Assembly: GCF_002929215.1 (NCBI RefSeq)
Contig: NZ_PJII01000010.1
Location: 1-64,000, forward strand
Direction: 5' to 3'
From: Arthrobacter sp. ZGTC412
GTDB lineage: Bacteria > Actinomycetota > Actinomycetes > Actinomycetales > Micrococcaceae
Length of the DNA stretch: 64,000 nt
The translations under genes were made by a program, and so were the position numbers. Under the pieces are notes generated by a model. That model ran no database searches and had not been told where the DNA came from. It was given only the letters and a program-made list of their open reading frames with translations. Every line of letters starts with the position of its first letter. Position 1 is the first letter of the stretch. Of this stretch, positions 43,478 to 56,779 are shown one piece after another.

Positions 43478-44574
43478 AGATTTTCATCGACGCCCGTTTC
43501 ACCAGGACCGACCACCACGACGGCATCAGCCGCTACGGCGCCAGCCTGATCGCGGCCACTTCGAAGATCGCTGATGTTTCAATGCTGATCTCCGACATCC
43601 GCCAGCTCGCCCTGCTGCCGGACGTGCCATACACGCTGATCAACAGCCCCCTCTCCCCCGCGGAACTGTTTGTTGCCCGCCGGATCAATCCGCTGGGCGC
43701 GGATGTGGTGGTCTGCCCGATGCAGACGATGGGTACCTGGGGCCGCAAGTACGGTCTGGTCCTGACCCTGCACGACCTCATCTATTACGAGCACTCAGCA
43801 CCCCCGGGATTCCTGCCCGCCCCCGTGCGGCTGCTCTGGCGCCTGTACCACAAGGCGTACTGGCCGCAGCGCTTCCTCCTCAACCGGGCCGACGTCGTGG
43901 CCACCATCAGCCGGACCACCGAGGCCCTGATGGCCAAGTACCGGCTCACGAGTCGGCCCGTCCGGATCATCAGCAATGCGCCGCAGCCGGCCCAGGAGCC
44001 CCGCGTCCCGGAAGCCGGCGCCGAACCTTCCCTCGTATACATGGGCTCATTCATGCCGTACAAAAACGTCGAAACCATGGTGGCCGGCATGGCTGACTTG
44101 CCCGGCTTCACCCTTCACCTGCTCAGCCGGGTCACCCCGCAGCGGCGCGCCGAACTGGAGAAGCTCGTTCCTCCCGGCGCCCAAGTGGTCTTCCATAGCG
44201 GCGTCACGGACGAGGAGTACGCGGCGTTCCTGAAAACCGCCACCGCGTTGGTGACCCTTTCGCGTGCGGAAGGCTACGGCCTGCCGCTCGTCGAGGCCAT
44301 GGCGCTGGGCACGCCGGTCATCGCCAGCGACATCCCCATTTTTCGGGAAGTGGGCGGCGATGCAGCCAGCTACGTTGATCCGGCCTCGCCCCGACAGTTC
44401 GCGGAAGCAGTAAAGAAGCTGCAGGACCGGGAGCGGTGGGAGGAAACCTCACGGCGTTCTGTTGACCGTGCCGGGGAGTTCAACTGGGATGAGTCGGCCC
44501 GCCAGCTGGTGGACGTGGCCCACGACATCGTGGCCCGGCGCCGCGGCAAATCGAACCAGCGACGCGGCGGATAA
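43474..44574 (+). CDS. GT4-family glycosyltransferase
   Basis: The 366-residue protein overlaps the hydrolase gene by 4 bp. It has a GT-B fold, with an N-terminal acceptor domain (1-170) and the C-terminal nucleotide-sugar domain showing LVYMGSFMPYKNVETMVAGM, HSGVTDEEYAAFLKTATALV and the EX7E-like EGYGLPLVEAMALGTPVIAS. It transfers an activated sugar, probably to a membrane or envelope acceptor. It lacks a membrane helix. It converges on priA with 37 bp between the stops. Confidence 0.9.
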   Translation: MKIFIDARFTRTDHHDGISRYGASLIAATSKIADVSMLISDIRQLALLPDVPYTLINSPLSPAELFVARRINPLGADVVVCPMQTMGTWGRKYGLVLTLHDLIYYEHSAPPGFLPAPVRLLWRLYHKAYWPQRFLLNRADVVATISRTTEALMAKYRLTSRPVRIISNAPQPAQEPRVPEAGAEPSLVYMGSFMPYKNVETMVAGMADLPGFTLHLLSRVTPQRRAELEKLVPPGAQVVFHSGVTDEEYAAFLKTATALVTLSRAEGYGLPLVEAMALGTPVIASDIPIFREVGGDAASYVDPASPRQFAEAVKKLQDRERWEETSRRSVDRAGEFNWDESARQLVDVAHDIVARRRGKSNQRRGG

Positions 44575-44611
44575 GCGCAGTGCCGCGGAGCGAAGCAGCA
44601 CGCAGGCTCCG

Positions 44612-46732
44612 CTATAGTACGTCCACGCCGTCCAGGCGCACCTGCACCGGTTCCGCGCTCCGCTTTGCGGCCGTCGCGGCGCGGGTTGCGCGCAGGACCC
44701 GAGTCACCGCCGCGGCCTGGCCGTAAGGGAAGAACAGGAGGTTCCGGACATCCTCCGCCGAGCGGCGGGTGGAGGGCGGGCCGCTGAGAATAAGGGGCGC
44801 AGGGCCTGCAATGCGAAGGAGGACGCCGGATTGTTCCAGTTGCGCTGACACTGCTCCTGAGAAATGCTGGACGGCGTCCCGGGGGCCGGTCACTGAGGCA
44901 ATGCGCAGCGCCGGAGGAAGCTGCAGCTCCGTCCGGAGGGAGAGCTCACGCTGGGCGTAGCCTGCCGGATCCCATCTCAGCAGCGCGCCCACTGCGCCGG
45001 TGTCCGTTGCGGTCACCACCACAAGGCCTCCCTCCCCGGCAGGCCGCACCAGGGACGCGGCGTTGAACCAGCGACGCACGGTATCTTCGCCCGCCCGCAG
45101 CGTCTCCCGGCGCAGCAGGGAATCACCGTCCAGCAGCAAAGCGGCGGCATATCCCCCTTCTGCTATTGGCTCGGCTCCCACCGTAGCCACCACCAGGGCC
45201 TTGCCGCTGGTTACGTGCGCCTTGACCTGGTCGCCCGAGGAAGTGATGACGGTTTTACCTGGGAAGGCCCGGCCCAATTCCTCGGCCGTGCGGATCACGC
45301 CTGTTGAGCCCCTGCGGAGCTTACGGCCGTTGCAGTGCGTGCAGTGCCAGTCCGGTGCGGGGGTGGAGCACCACCGGCATTGGGGCAGTGCAGAGGTTCC
45401 GCTGGCCCCGGCCACGGCTAAGGGACCCTGGCAGGCACCGCAGCGGGCCGGCTCCCGGCAGCTGTCACACACCAGCGACGGCGCGTAGCCGGCGCGGGCC
45501 ACCTGGACCAGGACCGGCCCCCGTTCCAGGCCTTCCTTGGCCGCCCGCCACGCAGCGCCCGGAAGGCGTGCAATCATGGCCAGCGGATCCCGCTCCTGCT
45601 CGAAGCTGTCCGCCGTATTCACCACGCGCGGGACGGTGCGGCGGACCACCGTGCGGTCGGCCTCGACAGGCAGGGCCCAGCCTGCCTCGACGAGCCGTTG
45701 GACCTCCGTGCTGCGGGCATGCCCGGCCAGAAGGCAGGCAGCCCGTGCCTGTTCGGCGCGCAGGAGCAGGACTTCGCGGGCGTGGGCATAGGGCGCGCGC
45801 TGCTCGATGTGGAGGTCGTCGCCGTCGTCCCAGCACACCACGAGCCCCAGGTCCTTTACGGGGGCGTAGGCGGCGGACCGGGTCCCAATGGCGATGCGGG
45901 CGGTTCCGGCCAGGAGTCGCAGGAAGTTCTGGTAGCGGGGTGTGGGCCCGTCCTCCGCCGTCAGGCGGGCTACGGCCTGGTCCGGCAGGAGAGCCACCAC
46001 CGCCTCTTCAAGCCGGTCCAGGTCACGGTTGTCCGGCACCACCACTACGGCTCCCCGGCCGGAGGCGTAGGCGGCGGCGACTGCCTGGGCCAACAGCTGC
46101 GGCCACCCGGAGGAGCCATAACCCGTGAGAGGGTTCAACACCGCCCGTGGCGAGCCGCCGTCCTTCAGGTGCCGCAGGAAGGCGGGACCGTTCCGGTAGC
46201 TTGCCCAGGCATCGTCCGCTGTGTCACGCGCGGGTTCAGTTGCACTGTCCGCCCCGAGTTCCGCGGAAGGCGGATACGTCTTTTCCAGCCGCGCAACCCG
46301 CGGGGGAACGGCAACCCGGAGGACGTCGCTGACGGTGCCCGCGTAACGGGCGGCGACGGCGGTGACCAGGTCGCGGACCTCCGGCGTCAGGACGGGAACC
46401 GCGGAAACAACTTTCGCCAGCGGCAACAGGGTGTGTCCGGCGTCGGACTCCGCCACCCGTTCCATAATGAACCCGCCGAGATCCTGGCCGTTGAACTTCA
46501 CCTTGACCCTGACGCCGGGCAGCGCAGCCTGATCGAGGGCGGCAGGAACACCGTAATCGAACGGCCGGTCCAGGTGGGGCAAGGAGGATTCCACGAAAAC
46601 CCTGGCCACCGGGAGGTGGTCCGCGAACTGGGGGCCGTCTTGCAGTTTGCGTGAAGGGAAGCCCTGCAGGAGGGACGGCTGCACCGCTGCCGGTAAATCC
46701 AGTAAAGGCTGTGCGGAATCGTCAACAACCAC
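44612..46732 (-). CDS. priA: PriA-like replication restart protein lacking helicase motifs
   Basis: The 706-residue product matches actinobacterial PriA: a 3' DNA-binding N-terminal domain (RVFVESSLPHLDRPFDYGVP), a RecA-like part (about 200-360), and a zinc region with four Cys pairs (CDSCREPARCGACQ, CRWCSTPAPDWHCTHC). The Walker A site reads GYGSSGW where helicases have G-x-G-K-T/S, and Walker B reads WDDGDD instead of DEEH. It is therefore unlikely to hydrolyse ATP as a helicase and probably keeps a DNA-binding or protein-docking role at stalled forks. It lies 124 bp after metK on the same strand. Confidence 0.88.
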   Translation of the reverse strand: MVVDDSAQPLLDLPAAVQPSLLQGFPSRKLQDGPQFADHLPVARVFVESSLPHLDRPFDYGVPAALDQAALPGVRVKVKFNGQDLGGFIMERVAESDAGHTLLPLAKVVSAVPVLTPEVRDLVTAVAARYAGTVSDVLRVAVPPRVARLEKTYPPSAELGADSATEPARDTADDAWASYRNGPAFLRHLKDGGSPRAVLNPLTGYGSSGWPQLLAQAVAAAYASGRGAVVVVPDNRDLDRLEEAVVALLPDQAVARLTAEDGPTPRYQNFLRLLAGTARIAIGTRSAAYAPVKDLGLVVCWDDGDDLHIEQRAPYAHAREVLLLRAEQARAACLLAGHARSTEVQRLVEAGWALPVEADRTVVRRTVPRVVNTADSFEQERDPLAMIARLPGAAWRAAKEGLERGPVLVQVARAGYAPSLVCDSCREPARCGACQGPLAVAGASGTSALPQCRWCSTPAPDWHCTHCNGRKLRRGSTGVIRTAEELGRAFPGKTVITSSGDQVKAHVTSGKALVVATVGAEPIAEGGYAAALLLDGDSLLRRETLRAGEDTVRRWFNAASLVRPAGEGGLVVVTATDTGAVGALLRWDPAGYAQRELSLRTELQLPPALRIASVTGPRDAVQHFSGAVSAQLEQSGVLLRIAGPAPLILSGPPSTRRSAEDVRNLLFFPYGQAAAVTRVLRATRAATAAKRSAEPVQVRLDGVDVL

Positions 46733-46856
46733 TTCGGCTACCTCCGTTCAGCATCACCGGGTGGACTGGCAAATAAACCACCGGGCACCGACATTCCATC
46801 CACTATCGGCATTTTGGCCGGAACCGGCATTTCTGCAGGAACCGGGCGCCGCCCAC

Positions 46857-48092
46857 TTAGGCGTTGAAGAACGCCTTCAGGTCGTCCACACGGTCCAGGC
46901 GCTCCCAGGTGAAGTCCGGATCATCCCGGCCGAAGTGGCCGTGGGCGGCCGTCTTGGCGTAGATGGGCCGCTTCAGATCCAGGGCGTCGATGATGGCGCG
47001 GGGGCGAAGGTCGAAGATTTCGGCGATGGCAGCGCTGATGCGGGCCGGGTCAACCGTTTCGGTACCGAACGTCTCAACGTACGTGCCCACGGGGCGAGCC
47101 TGGCCGATGGCGTAGGCGATCTGGATCTCCGCACGCTTCGCCAGGCCGGCAGCAACAACGTTTTTGGCGACCCACCGCATGGCATAGGCGGCGGAGCGGT
47201 CCACCTTGGACGGGTCCTTGCCGGAGAACGCGCCGCCACCGTGGCGGGCCATGCCGCCGTAAGTATCAACGATGATCTTCCGGCCGGTCAGGCCAGCGTC
47301 CCCGACGGGGCCGCCGATGACAAACTCGCCGGCCGGGTTCAGGATGTTCGCGGCGCGGGAAATGTCCAGGTTGGCGACTGCCAACACCGGCTCAATAACG
47401 ATGGCGGCGAGGTCCGCGCGGAGCTGTTCCAGGCTTGCCCCTTCGGCATGCTGGCTGGAGATAACCACGGTTTCGACGGAGACCGGCAGGTCCTTGTCAT
47501 AGCCGACGGTCACCTGGGTCTTCCCGTCGGGGCGGAGGTAGGGCAACTCCCCCGACTTGCGCACCTCGGTAAGCCGCTCCGAGAGGCGGTGCGCCAGCCA
47601 GATCGGCGTCGGCATGTAGGAGGGGGTTTCGTCACTCGCGTAGCCGAACATCAGACCCTGGTCCCCGGCGCCCTGGAGGTCGTAGTCGTCCTCCTGGCGT
47701 CCTTCGCGGGCCTCAAGGGAGTTGAAGACTCCGCCGGCGATGTCGTTGGACTGCTGGCCGATGGACACTGAGACGCCGCAGCGGGCGCCGTCGAATCCGT
47801 TGGCCGAGGAATCGTAGCCGATGCCCAGGATGGTCTCGCGCACGATCTGCGGGATTTCGACGTAGGCGTCAGTGGTGACCTCACCGGCCACGTGGACCAG
47901 GCCGGTGGTGGCCATGGTCTCCACAGCGACGCGTGATTCCGGGTCCTTGTCCAGCAGGGCGTCAAGGATGGCGTCACTGATCTGGTCGCAGATCTTGTCC
48001 GGGTGGCCTTCGGTGACCGATTCGGAGGTGAAGAGCCGGAGCGCGGAGGGTGTGGCCGCGTGGGATTGGGGAAGATGCAGCGGTAAAGTCAC
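46857..48092 (-). CDS. metK: S-adenosylmethionine synthetase
   Basis: A GTG start with AAGG 7 nt upstream gives 411 residues. Signature segments are [20 protein letters not shown] (about 30), the [17 protein letters not shown] loop (about 140) and [20 protein letters not shown] (about 285). The enzyme makes SAM from methionine and ATP. It lies 87 bp after coaBC in the usual order. I saw no convincing SAM riboswitch in the gap. Confidence 0.96.
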   Translation of the reverse strand: MTLPLHLPQSHAATPSALRLFTSESVTEGHPDKICDQISDAILDALLDKDPESRVAVETMATTGLVHVAGEVTTDAYVEIPQIVRETILGIGYDSSANGFDGARCGVSVSIGQQSNDIAGGVFNSLEAREGRQEDDYDLQGAGDQGLMFGYASDETPSYMPTPIWLAHRLSERLTEVRKSGELPYLRPDGKTQVTVGYDKDLPVSVETVVISSQHAEGASLEQLRADLAAIVIEPVLAVANLDISRAANILNPAGEFVIGGPVGDAGLTGRKIIVDTYGGMARHGGGAFSGKDPSKVDRSAAYAMRWVAKNVVAAGLAKRAEIQIAYAIGQARPVGTYVETFGTETVDPARISAAIAEIFDLRPRAIIDALDLKRPIYAKTAAHGHFGRDDPDFTWERLDRVDDLKAFFNA

Positions 48093-48179
48093 TCAACTAC
48101 CTTACTGGTTGGGATCCGTCCTCCCCGCAGGAGACGTCAGCAGATGTCCCTGTACTAAGCGAACGTGGCCTGGAACACT

Positions 48180-49421
48180 TCAGGCGCGGGGCGATACGTG
48201 GTTCAGTTCAAAGCCGATCCGGCTGATGATGGCAGCCGAAACTTCCGTTTTGGTTCCGGCCGCCTCCTGTGGTTCGGCACCGGACCGGGAGAGGATGACG
48301 ACGGAATTGGTGTCCTGCCCGAAGACCTTGTCTGCGCCCACATGGTTAACCACCAGCAAGTCGCAGCCTTTGCGCTCCAGCTTTGCTTCGCCGTAGGCCA
48401 GTACGTCGCCGTCGCTGTCGCCGGTTTCGGCAGCGAAGCCAACGATCAGCTGCTGCCTCTTTCCGTGGCCGGCACTGTTCCGCAGTTCCACCAGTTCATG
48501 CAGGATGTCCGGGTTGCGGACCAGCGTGATGACCGGGTCGGCGCTGTCATCGCGCTTTTTGATTTTGGTGTCCGAGACCTCGGCGGGGCGGAAGTCTGCC
48601 ACTGCGGCAGACATAATGACGACGTCGGAACCGGCCGCGGCTGCCAGCGCAGCCTCCCGCAGCTGCAGGGCAGTCTCCACGGGCACCACTTCCACGCCGG
48701 CCGGCGCGGGAACTTCCATATGCGCTGCGAGCAGGCGGACGGTCGCGCCGGCGTTCCGGGCGGCGACGGCAAGCGCCACTCCCTGCTTGCCGGACGACCT
48801 GTTGCCCAGGAACCGTACCGGGTCCAGTGGTTCGCGGGTTCCGCCTGCGCTGATGGTGACGGTTCGTCCTGCCAGCGGCAGCTGGTAGTCCGTCTCACCC
48901 TGGACCAGGGCCATGGCGGCGTCGAAAATCACCTCGGGCTCGGGCAGCCTGCCCGGACCGGAATCAGAACCCGTCAGCCTGCCGGTTGCCGGTTCGAGGA
49001 CGGCAGCTCCGCGGCTCCGCAGTGTTTCCACGTTGGCCTGGGTGGCGGCGTGCTGCCACATCTCGGTGTGCATTGCCGGCGCGAACAGCACAGGGCCGTG
49101 CGCCATCAGCAGGGTGTTGGTGAGGAGGTCCCCGGCTTGTCCCGTGGCTGCCTTGGCCAGAAGGTCAGCGGTGGCAGGGGCGATGACCACCAGATCGGCC
49201 TCGTGGCCCAGGCGGACGTGATTGACCTGGTGGACGTCGTCGAAAACGCTGTTGCTGACCGGATTTCCGGACAGCGCCTCCCACGTGGCGGTGCCAACGA
49301 AGCGGGTGGCCGCCTCCGTGGGTATCACTGTGACGTGATGGCCGGCTTCAGTAAAAAGCCGGAGGAGGGATGCCACCTTGTAGGCGGCTATCCCTCCCCC
49401 GACTCCGAGGACTATGCGCAC
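48180..49421 (-). CDS. coaBC: Bifunctional phosphopantothenoylcysteine synthetase/decarboxylase
   Basis: The 413-residue protein begins with the flavoprotein CoaC half (1-180; RIVLGVGGGIAAYK, active His in DVHQVNHVRLGHEADLVVIA, FAPAMHTEMWQH) and continues with the CTP-dependent CoaB half (about 190-400; VTISAGGTREPLDPVRFLGN, NPDILHELVE, VNHVGADKVF). It makes phosphopantetheine in coenzyme A synthesis. It follows rpoZ by 35 bp, the standard gmk-rpoZ-coaBC run. Confidence 0.96.
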   Translation of the reverse strand: MRIVLGVGGGIAAYKVASLLRLFTEAGHHVTVIPTEAATRFVGTATWEALSGNPVSNSVFDDVHQVNHVRLGHEADLVVIAPATADLLAKAATGQAGDLLTNTLLMAHGPVLFAPAMHTEMWQHAATQANVETLRSRGAAVLEPATGRLTGSDSGPGRLPEPEVIFDAAMALVQGETDYQLPLAGRTVTISAGGTREPLDPVRFLGNRSSGKQGVALAVAARNAGATVRLLAAHMEVPAPAGVEVVPVETALQLREAALAAAAGSDVVIMSAAVADFRPAEVSDTKIKKRDDSADPVITLVRNPDILHELVELRNSAGHGKRQQLIVGFAAETGDSDGDVLAYGEAKLERKGCDLLVVNHVGADKVFGQDTNSVVILSRSGAEPQEAAGTKTEVSAAIISRIGFELNHVSPRA

Positions 49422-49456
49422 GTGACCTCCGTCAACAGCACGTCAGGCGGCAGGTA

Positions 49457-49717
49457 TTACTCTGCAGCTTCGATCGGCGTGGAAACCAGCTTGCCTTCGT
49501 TGATCTCGCGCAGGGCGATCGAGAGCGACTTTTCGTTCAGCTTGGTGTCTACCAGCGGGCCGACGTATTCGAACAGGCCCTCGTGCAGCTGGGCGTAGTA
49601 AGCGTTGATCTGACGAGCACGCTTGGCACCAAAGATCACCAGGCCGTACTTGGAATCTGCTGCTTCGAGCAGCGAGTCGATCGGCGGGTTGATGATGCCT
49701 TCAAGGTTCGTGGACAC
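49457..49717 (-). CDS. rpoZ: RNA polymerase omega subunit
   Basis: The 86-residue product has the omega fold, with [20 protein letters not shown] at the start, then [20 protein letters not shown] and a C-terminal [23 protein letters not shown] precedes the GTG start. Omega helps assemble and stabilise RNA polymerase. It lies 15 bp after gmk, as in most bacteria. Confidence 0.95.
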   Translation of the reverse strand: MSTNLEGIINPPIDSLLEAADSKYGLVIFGAKRARQINAYYAQLHEGLFEYVGPLVDTKLNEKSLSIALREINEGKLVSTPIEAAE

Positions 49718-49732
49718 GAATTCTCCAAAATT

Positions 49733-50329
49733 CTAGCGGGCTGACCGTTCCGGCGTTCCGTGCGGATGCGGGGTCAGCCCCATGAGTGAAACTAGCTCGT
49801 CCGCTGCCCGGCGAACGTCGTCATTGATGACGGTGTGGTCGAACTCCGGTTCAGCAGCAAGCTCCAGTTTAGCGGTTTCCAGCCGGCGCTGCTGTTCCTC
49901 GGGTGTTTCCGTGCCGCGGCCCACCAGCCGGCGGACCATTTCGTCCCAGCTCGGCGGCGCGAGGAAGACAAACTGGGCGTCCGGAACGGCAGCCTTGACT
50001 TGGCGCGCGCCCTGCAGGTCAATCTCCAGCAGCACCGATCGGCCTTCGGCTATGGCCTGGTTCACGGTGCTTTTCAGCGTTCCGTAGGTGTTCTGGCCGT
50101 GCACTACCGCCCACTCGAGGAACTCGCCTTCGGCGACGAGCCGCTCGAAGTCCTCCTTGGCCTTAAAGAAGTAGTGGACGCCGTCGATTTCGCCCGGCCT
50201 GGGTGCGCGGGTGGTGGCTGATACGGAAAGCCAGACCTCGGGGTAGTTGTCCCGGATGAAGGTGGACACGGTGCCTTTGCCAACAGCCGTCGGACCAGCG
50301 AGGACTGTCAGTCCAGGTTTTTTACTCAC
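49733..50329 (-). CDS. gmk: Guanylate kinase
   Basis: The 198-residue kinase has the P-loop GPTAVGKGTVSTF near residue 12 and the GMP-binding segment SVSATTRAPRPGEIDGVHYF near residue 38. The lid is around LVGRGTETPEEQQRRL. It converts GMP to GDP and closes the guanine branch beside the pyrimidine genes. It lies 47 bp after mihF; the GTG start has a fair AAGGAATACGTGAGT context. Confidence 0.96.
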   Translation of the reverse strand: MSKKPGLTVLAGPTAVGKGTVSTFIRDNYPEVWLSVSATTRAPRPGEIDGVHYFFKAKEDFERLVAEGEFLEWAVVHGQNTYGTLKSTVNQAIAEGRSVLLEIDLQGARQVKAAVPDAQFVFLAPPSWDEMVRRLVGRGTETPEEQQRRLETAKLELAAEPEFDHTVINDDVRRAADELVSLMGLTPHPHGTPERSAR

Positions 50330-50376
50330 GTATTCCTTTTGTGCCGGAGTTCGGGGAAAGCGAGGAGGTATCCGCG

Positions 50377-50694
50377 CTAGTTTTCGTCTATAAAATCTAC
50401 CAGCGCCCGGCGCTGGTGGACGCCCAGGCCGCGGAGCCTGCGGGAGGCCGCAATACCCAGCTGCTTCATGATGGCGGCGGCCCGGACTTTGCCAACGCCC
50501 GGCAGCGCCTCCAACAGCTCCGAAACCTTCATCCGCGCCATGGCTTCGTCCTCCACGGCGGAATTGATGATGTCGGCTGCGGACCGCGCACCGTTCTTGA
50601 GGCTTTCCTTCGCCGCCGCCCGTGTTGCCCTGGCTGCCGCCGCCTTGTTCAAGGCATCAGTTCGTTCCGATGCGGATAAGGGTCGCAGCACCAT
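50377..50694 (-). CDS. mihF: Actinobacterial integration host factor (mIHF)
   Basis: The ATG 50694 gives 105 residues, the usual mIHF length, starting MVLRPLSASERTDALNKAAA; the in-frame extension to 50784 has no family resemblance. It has a basic N-terminal helix and the helix-two-turn-helix core VSELLEALPGVGKVRAAAIM then QLGIAASRRLRGLGVHQRRA. It is a nucleoid protein needed by mycobacteria and streptomycetes. It follows pyrF by 111 bp in the order seen across the phylum. Confidence 0.94.
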   Translation of the reverse strand: MVLRPLSASERTDALNKAAAARATRAAAKESLKNGARSAADIINSAVEDEAMARMKVSELLEALPGVGKVRAAAIMKQLGIAASRRLRGLGVHQRRALVDFIDEN

Positions 50695-50805
50695 GGTGGG
50701 ACACCCCCGGATCTGGGTGGTTACGTCCAGGGCGGCCGCCGTTGGACATGTCCTGAAACTACCCTTTGGTGCTGCCCGAATCAATGCATGGGAGGGAAAC
50801 GGCAG

Positions 50806-51658
50806 CTATTCGCCCCGCAACCCGTCAAGCGTCCGCTGGGCGGCCTCCCGCACTGCCCGCGGCTGCGGGCCGGCAGAAAGGATCTCCCTGCTGGAAGTTC
50901 CCAGCACCTGCGGGTAGGCGCTGCCGAAGGTGGCGCGCAGATGGGCCGGCGTGGCGCCCTGCGCGCCCAGTCCCGGCGCCAGGATGGGCCCGCGCATGGC
51001 GGCGAGGTCCATATCGAGGTCCGCGAGGGCAGAGCCAACAGTTGCACCGACCACGAGGCCAACTGAGCCGAGCCCGCCCGGGTAGCGCCGGTTTTCGCCG
51101 CCGGCCGCGAGGGCGATCCGGCGTGCCACCGAGTCGGCTCCCCCGACGTGCTGGACTGAGGCGCCCTCGGGGTTGGACGTCAGGGCGAGGACAAAAACGC
51201 CCCGTCCCGTCTCGGCCGCCAGATCGAGGGCCGGACGAAGCGACTCAAAGCCAAGGTAGGGGCTAAGCGTCACCGAGTCAGCGGCCAGGGGCGAGCCGTC
51301 GCGGAGCCAGGCATCGGCGTAGGCCGCCATGGTGGATCCGATGTCGCCGCGCTTTGCGTCGGCAATGGTGAGCACAGCCTCGTCCCGGGCAATGGCAAGG
51401 ACTTCCTCCAGGACAGCCATCCCGGCCGAGCCGTGGCGCTCGTAAAGCGCAACCTGCGGCTTGACGGCGGCAGCGAGGGAGGCGACCGCATCCAGGACTG
51501 TCAGGGAGAACGCGCGCAGGCCCTCGACGTCGTCGTTCAGCCCCCAGCCGGCCAGCAGGGACGGGTGCGGGTCGATGCCCACGCACAACGGGCCGCGCGC
51601 GGCCATGGCGGCGCCAAGCCGGGAGCCAAAGGACTCCCGGCCGGCGCCTGATACCTGC

Positions 51659-51666
<8 letters not shown>
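50806..51666 (-). CDS. pyrF: Orotidine-5'-phosphate decarboxylase (type 2)
   Basis: ATG 51666 overlaps the carB stop by 8 bp; the longer frame to 51828 lies inside carB and is rejected. The 286-residue enzyme has [16 protein letters not shown] at about 27 and the catalytic Lys/Asp cluster [10 protein letters not shown] at about 100. It continues with [13 protein letters not shown] and ends [17 protein letters not shown]. It converts OMP to UMP. The length fits the long actinobacterial form. Confidence 0.95.
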
Positions 51667-54972
<3,306 letters not shown>

Positions 54973-54973
<1 letters not shown>

Positions 54974-56253
54974 TACTTCTTGTCCTCAGTCTCGTTGTCG
55001 TTTTTGTGTTCAGCACCCGCGGGGTGTGCGGAGTCAACCGGATCCTTGGACAGGTTGGCGGTCCTGCCGTCCCGCGTCCCTTCCATCAGGTCGATGAAGC
55101 GGTCGAACAGGTAGGCGGCGTCGTGCGGGCCGGCCGCTGCCTCGGGGTGGTACTGCACGGAGAAAGCGGGGATGTCCAGGCAGGCGAGGCCTTCCACGAC
55201 GTCGTCGTTCAGGCTGACGTGGCTGACCTCTACGCGACCGTAGCGTTCCTCGGGAGCCTGGGTGGCGCCGTCGAGCGGTGCGTCCACCGCAAAGCCGTGG
55301 TTCTGCGAGGTGATTTCCACCTTGCCCGTGCGGCGGTCCATCACGGGCTGGTTGATGCCGCGGTGGCCGTAGCGCAGCTTGTAGGTGCCATAGCCCAGCG
55401 CACGGCCCAGGATCTGGTTGCCGAAGCAGATGCCGAAGTAGGGCAGCTTTTCGTCCAGGACCGAGCGGAGCAGGTTGACTTGGGTGTCGGCCGTGGCGGG
55501 GTCGCCGGGGCCGTTGGACATAAAGAAGCCGTCCGGGTTGACGGCCTTGACGTCTTCCAAGGTGGCGGTGGCCGGGAGCACGTGGACGCGGACGCCGCGC
55601 TCGGCGAACCGGACCGGGGTCATGGCCTTGAGGCCCAGGTCGACGGCGGCGATGCTGAAGCGGGCCTCCCCGTCCCAGCCGTGGTCCTTCGGTTCAACAA
55701 CGTAGGCCTCGTCAACGCTGACTTCCTCGGCCAGCCGGGCGCCCTCCATCGGGGCGCTGGCCAGCACGGCGTCGACCAGTTCCTTGTCCGTGGCCTGTGC
55801 GGCCTCACCGGAGAAGATGCCGGCGCGCATGGTCTTGTGCTCCCGGAGGTGGCGGGTTATGGCACGGGTGTCCACACCCTGGATGCCGACGACCCCCTGC
55901 TCCACCAACTCCTCGTCCAGCGAACGCTCGGAGCGCCAGTTGGAGGGGCGGCGGGCGGCGTCGCGGACAATGTAGCCGGCCACCCAGATGCGCCGGGACT
56001 CGGCGTCGTCCTTGTTCACGCCGGTGTTCCCGATGTGGGGTGCCGTCTGGACCACCAGCTGGCGGGCGTAGGAAGGGTCCGTGATGGTTTCCTGGTAGCC
56101 GGTCATGCCGGTGGCGAAGACTGCCTCGCCCAGGGCGGTTCCGGTGGCACCGTAGCTGCGTCCGCGGAAGATGCGGCCGTCTTCGAGGACGAGCGCAGCG
56201 GGAACTGATACTGGAGCGGAAACTGGGGCTGTTACTGCTGTATTTGTTGTCAC
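54973..56253 (-). CDS. carA: Carbamoyl phosphate synthase, small (glutaminase) subunit
   Basis: GTG 56253 has GGAAAG 7 nt upstream and begins [10 protein letters not shown]; the ATG at 56277 is also in frame but overlaps the upstream gene. The 426-residue protein has the CarA N-terminal domain (to about 165) and the class-I glutaminase domain, with the Cys nucleophile in [18 protein letters not shown] and the His in [13 protein letters not shown]. It feeds ammonia from glutamine to CarB. A charged tail of about 40 residues (DETEDKK end) is longer than usual. Confidence 0.95.
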
Positions 56254-56257
56254 TGTC

Positions 56258-56779
56258 TTACTTTCCACTATTGGCATCAGCCGCGGGGGCCGAAGAAATC
56301 AATTCCTGAAGTGCTGCGAAAACAACGTTCCTGTCCTCCGCGCGGCGGGTCCGGAAGCCGGTGTCCATCTCGTGGCTGCCGTGGACCCATGAAAGGACCA
56401 GGAGGCCATCCTTTTCAACGAACTTTCCGGCCATGCCGCTGTCCAGCCGCACCCCGGTGAGGGACGCGGCGGGGATGTACAGCGCCGGCGCTCCAGAACG
56501 GTCAAAGAGGACGCCGTGCGGGTGGACCCCCAGCGTGGCATTGGTCCGGATGCCGAGCCCGTGCACCGCGATCCGGTCCAGCCAGTCACCGCCGGTGGTA
56601 GAGGCGACGTACTGCCCCCCGGCGCTGGCGAGCGGCTCCCCCGGCGCCTCGGGCACCAAAGGCAACTGTTCGACGTCGGCCTGGCGCCTTAGGCGGTTCC
56701 GCCAGCCCATCCAGATGAGGCCGAACGCTGCGGCGATGAGGGCCAGCGTGATGACCAGCGAGAGCATCTGGGTGTCCAT
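56258..56779 (-). CDS. Single-span membrane protein with a PH-like domain, within the pyr operon
   Basis: The 173-residue product has one membrane helix (about 6-26), a basic stalk ([13 protein letters not shown]) and a cytoplasmic domain of about 110 residues with [20 protein letters not shown] and [19 protein letters not shown], matching the PH-like proteins found at this spot in actinobacterial pyr operons. It overlaps pyrC by 1 bp, and carA starts 4 bp after its stop. It has no known role in pyrimidine synthesis. Its fixed position suggests a link to the operon's expression or to placing these enzymes at the membrane. Confidence 0.75.
   Translation of the reverse strand: MDTQMLSLVITLALIAAAFGLIWMGWRNRLRRQADVEQLPLVPEAPGEPLASAGGQYVASTTGGDWLDRIAVHGLGIRTNATLGVHPHGVLFDRSGAPALYIPAASLTGVRLDSGMAGKFVEKDGLLVLSWVHGSHEMDTGFRTRRAEDRNVVFAALQELISSAPAADANSGK

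Noticed and set aside
46647-47771. 374-residue plus-strand open frame across the metK/priA junction
   Set aside because: It overlaps metK and priA in antisense and has no recognisable fold or ribosome site.
48093-48179. SAM riboswitch upstream of metK
   Set aside because: The 87-bp gap is too short and lacks the stem arrangement of known SAM riboswitches.
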